From the NCBI GenBank assembly GCA_949373155.1, contig CASICK010000007.1:1-37932 (forward strand): DNA of 37,932 nt. Direction: 5' to 3'. Below, in pieces: positions 36,705 through 37,932 of the stretch. A model generated the notes under the pieces. That model was not told where the DNA came from. It saw nothing but the letters and a program-made list of their open reading frames with translations, and did no database searches. Origin of the DNA: an uncultured Synechococcus sp. GTDB taxonomy: Bacteria; Cyanobacteriota; Cyanobacteriia; PCC-6307; Cyanobiaceae. Numbering within the stretch: the first letter of the stretch is position 1; every line of letters starts with the position of its first letter. The position numbers and the translations under genes were made by a program.

Positions 36705-37244
36705 ATGGATATTGAGCAGTTTGTTGCTCTGACTGAAGGTGAATGGAGGTCAATGCGCTCAGCTCATTCTCTTGCCTTTCAGCAATTCGAGGATGTACTA
36801 AGCGAAATATCTGTACAAAAAATCAGCGAAACAAATTCTGATTTGCAAACAATACTCAAAAAAGAAGGTGATCTAAGTGTATCCGATATTAGGTCACCTT
36901 TTTTGATGAAATGGGCTGCTGAAAGTGACTGGGAACCAGATGACCCCAATGATGTTGCGAATGGTGAGTGTATTATCGTGCCAATGCCAAAGAATGAAAA
37001 ATCCGGAATACTACTAAGAAGCATTGGTTACGCAGAATCTATAGCAGCGAGATCAGAATATAACTTTCTAGATGATGGAACTTTTGTCTTAAAAACAAAG
37101 TATGATCAATCAATTGCTGAAGAAAGAATTTGGTTTATAAGCGAAAATGTACGCTGTAGATCCTCTGTACTTAAGACTTCTGAAGGTTCAGGAATACTAC
37201 AGACATCATTCTCCTCTGAAGTGCGTCGACTAACCAAAGCATAA
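36705..37244 (+). CDS. cpeS: Bilin lyase CpeS (phycoerythrin)
   Basis: The 179-residue S-type lyase has a lipocalin / fatty-acid-binding-like fold and attaches phycoerythrobilin to a conserved cysteine of phycoerythrin beta subunits. It begins MDIEQFVALTEGEWRSMRSA. The family features EGEWRSMRS, the strand ADSDWEPDD-like segment, and the C-terminal ERIWFISENVRCRSSV with SFSSEVRRL are all present. The frame is intact, unlike its neighbours cpeE and cpeT. It starts one base after the small ORF. Confidence 0.93.
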   Translation: MDIEQFVALTEGEWRSMRSAHSLAFQQFEDVLSEISVQKISETNSDLQTILKKEGDLSVSDIRSPFLMKWAAESDWEPDDPNDVANGECIIVPMPKNEKSGILLRSIGYAESIAARSEYNFLDDGTFVLKTKYDQSIAEERIWFISENVRCRSSVLKTSEGSGILQTSFSSEVRRLTKA

Positions 37245-37258
37245 ACTCAACAAATCTC

Positions 37259-37882
37259 ATGGATTCCATATTAATAGTTTGCTCAAACAATCGCAGGAAT
37301 ATACGACAACTTCGCGCAATCTCAAGAGAATCCAAAAGATTTTGCTCGCATCAATATTATCTTCAGACCACTACCTTGGACAATATTTAATGGCCCAGGG
37401 TTCTATTCTGAACAACACTACGACTATGCACCATGGTCACCGTATAGACAGGGAGTGCACAGATTAATTGCTCATAAAGAAAACTCAGAAGTTTTGATTA
37501 TGGAAAATTTTGGATATGCAGACTCAAATGCGCATAGCCGGTGCCGGAAGGAATCCCGAACTTCTTGACTCCTTAAAAAAAGAAAAATTGAAAGCGAGGT
37601 GTGGTTGTGCAATGCATTTCAAGACACAAAGCGGATGGGAAATATATAGGGTCAGTAGAGCCAGGAAAGAAATGCATGATCCCAAGAGATGGCCAACTCA
37701 CATATTTAGTTAGCGAAGTTGAAGTCACTCAAGAAAGCTGGATAAGCAGAGATCGCGGATATCATCCAAATACAAATAAACAGATTTGGGGATCGGAACA
37801 TGGACAATTAGTTTTTGAGAAGATAGAAAATATTGGACAAATAATCGCCAATGATTGGATGGATAGAAAAACTCAACAATGA
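37259..37882 (+). pseudogene. cpeT: Bilin lyase/chaperone CpeT, three frame shifts
   Basis: The CpeT-type pieces FAQTIAGIYDNFAQSQENPK, INIIFRPLPWTIFNGPGFYS, YAPWSPYRQGVHRL, RIAGAGRNPELLDSLKKEKL and HKADGKYIGSVEPGKKCMIP occupy successive frames. Shifts near 37277, 37531 and 37613 are each explained by one extra base. The 624 bases minus 3 give exactly 207 codons, the usual CpeT length, with no stops. The corrected end overlaps the next gene's ATG by 4 bases. CpeT proteins act in phycoerythrobilin attachment. As written the gene is broken. Confidence 0.85.
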
Positions 37883-37932
37883 AGGATAGTAAATCTCAGA
37901 TAAAAGCTTGGATTCGATCCCAACATCTAGTT
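37879..37932 (+). CDS. cpeR: Start of a CpeR-like regulator (truncated by window end)
   Basis: Eighteen codons are visible (MKDSKSQIKAWIRSQHLV). The ATG overlaps the cpeT stop (ATGA). The IKAWIRSQHLV opening resembles CpeR, the activator of phycoerythrin genes, and the position completes the cpeC-D-E-S-T-R order. So few residues make this a contextual call. Confidence 0.55.
   Translation, partial: MKDSKSQIKAWIRSQHLV

Overview
The window looks like the chromosome of a marine, phycoerythrin-rich Synechococcus. The evidence is the photosystem genes (psbB, psbT, psbM, petB, petD), a 16S-tRNA-Ile-tRNA-Ala-23S operon, a cyanobacterial GH100-type invertase, and a phycobilisome rod region with phycoerythrin-II-type linkers. 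These linkers include a 548-residue double-domain protein matching the MpeD fusion linker described in marine Synechococcus.

Layout. Positions 1-4430 hold an rRNA operon on the minus strand: the 5' half of 23S, tRNA-Ala(TGC), tRNA-Ile(GAT), 16S and its leader. Positions 4430-25240 are dense, intact core genome: invertase; petB-petD; ctpA, an HD hydrolase, minC-minD-minE and a small LuxR-type HTH gene; tRNA-Thr; prmC, a YrdC/TsaC gene and a tiny membrane protein; dprA; a thioesterase; a tandem universal stress protein; psbM and a 2Fe-2S ferredoxin facing psbB-psbT; nrdR; rpsA; a HAD phosphatase; metK; a FGGY sugar kinase; a DUF2470 protein; comF; and tRNA-Phe(GAA).

At tRNA-Phe the character changes. 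From 25238 to 27900 lies a small AT-richer island of unrecognised ORFs. It is bounded by the tRNA and by a second, decayed copy of the tRNA 3' end (27873-27900), the footprint left by site-specific insertion into a tRNA gene. No integrase gene is visible inside it.

From 28164 to the end is the phycobilisome rod region. In order it holds: a broken coiled-coil gene (minus strand); a broken unknown gene; a broken phycobiliprotein-like gene (AplA-like); a PE-II-type linker; a rod-core linker with a C-terminal membrane helix (CpcL type); a pentapeptide-repeat protein; CpeC; MpeD; CpeE (broken); a 57-residue ORF; CpeS; CpeT (broken); and the first 18 codons of a CpeR-like gene. The right part matches the classical cpeC-D-E-S-T-R order, with MpeD in the CpeD slot.

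The most unusual observation is that five genes in this region carry 11 single-base frame shifts in total. Correcting them gives full-length proteins with no stops. The linkers between them, cpeS, and about 21 kb of upstream core genes are intact. This is either regional sequence error, very recent pseudogenisation, or, least likely, programmed frameshifting.
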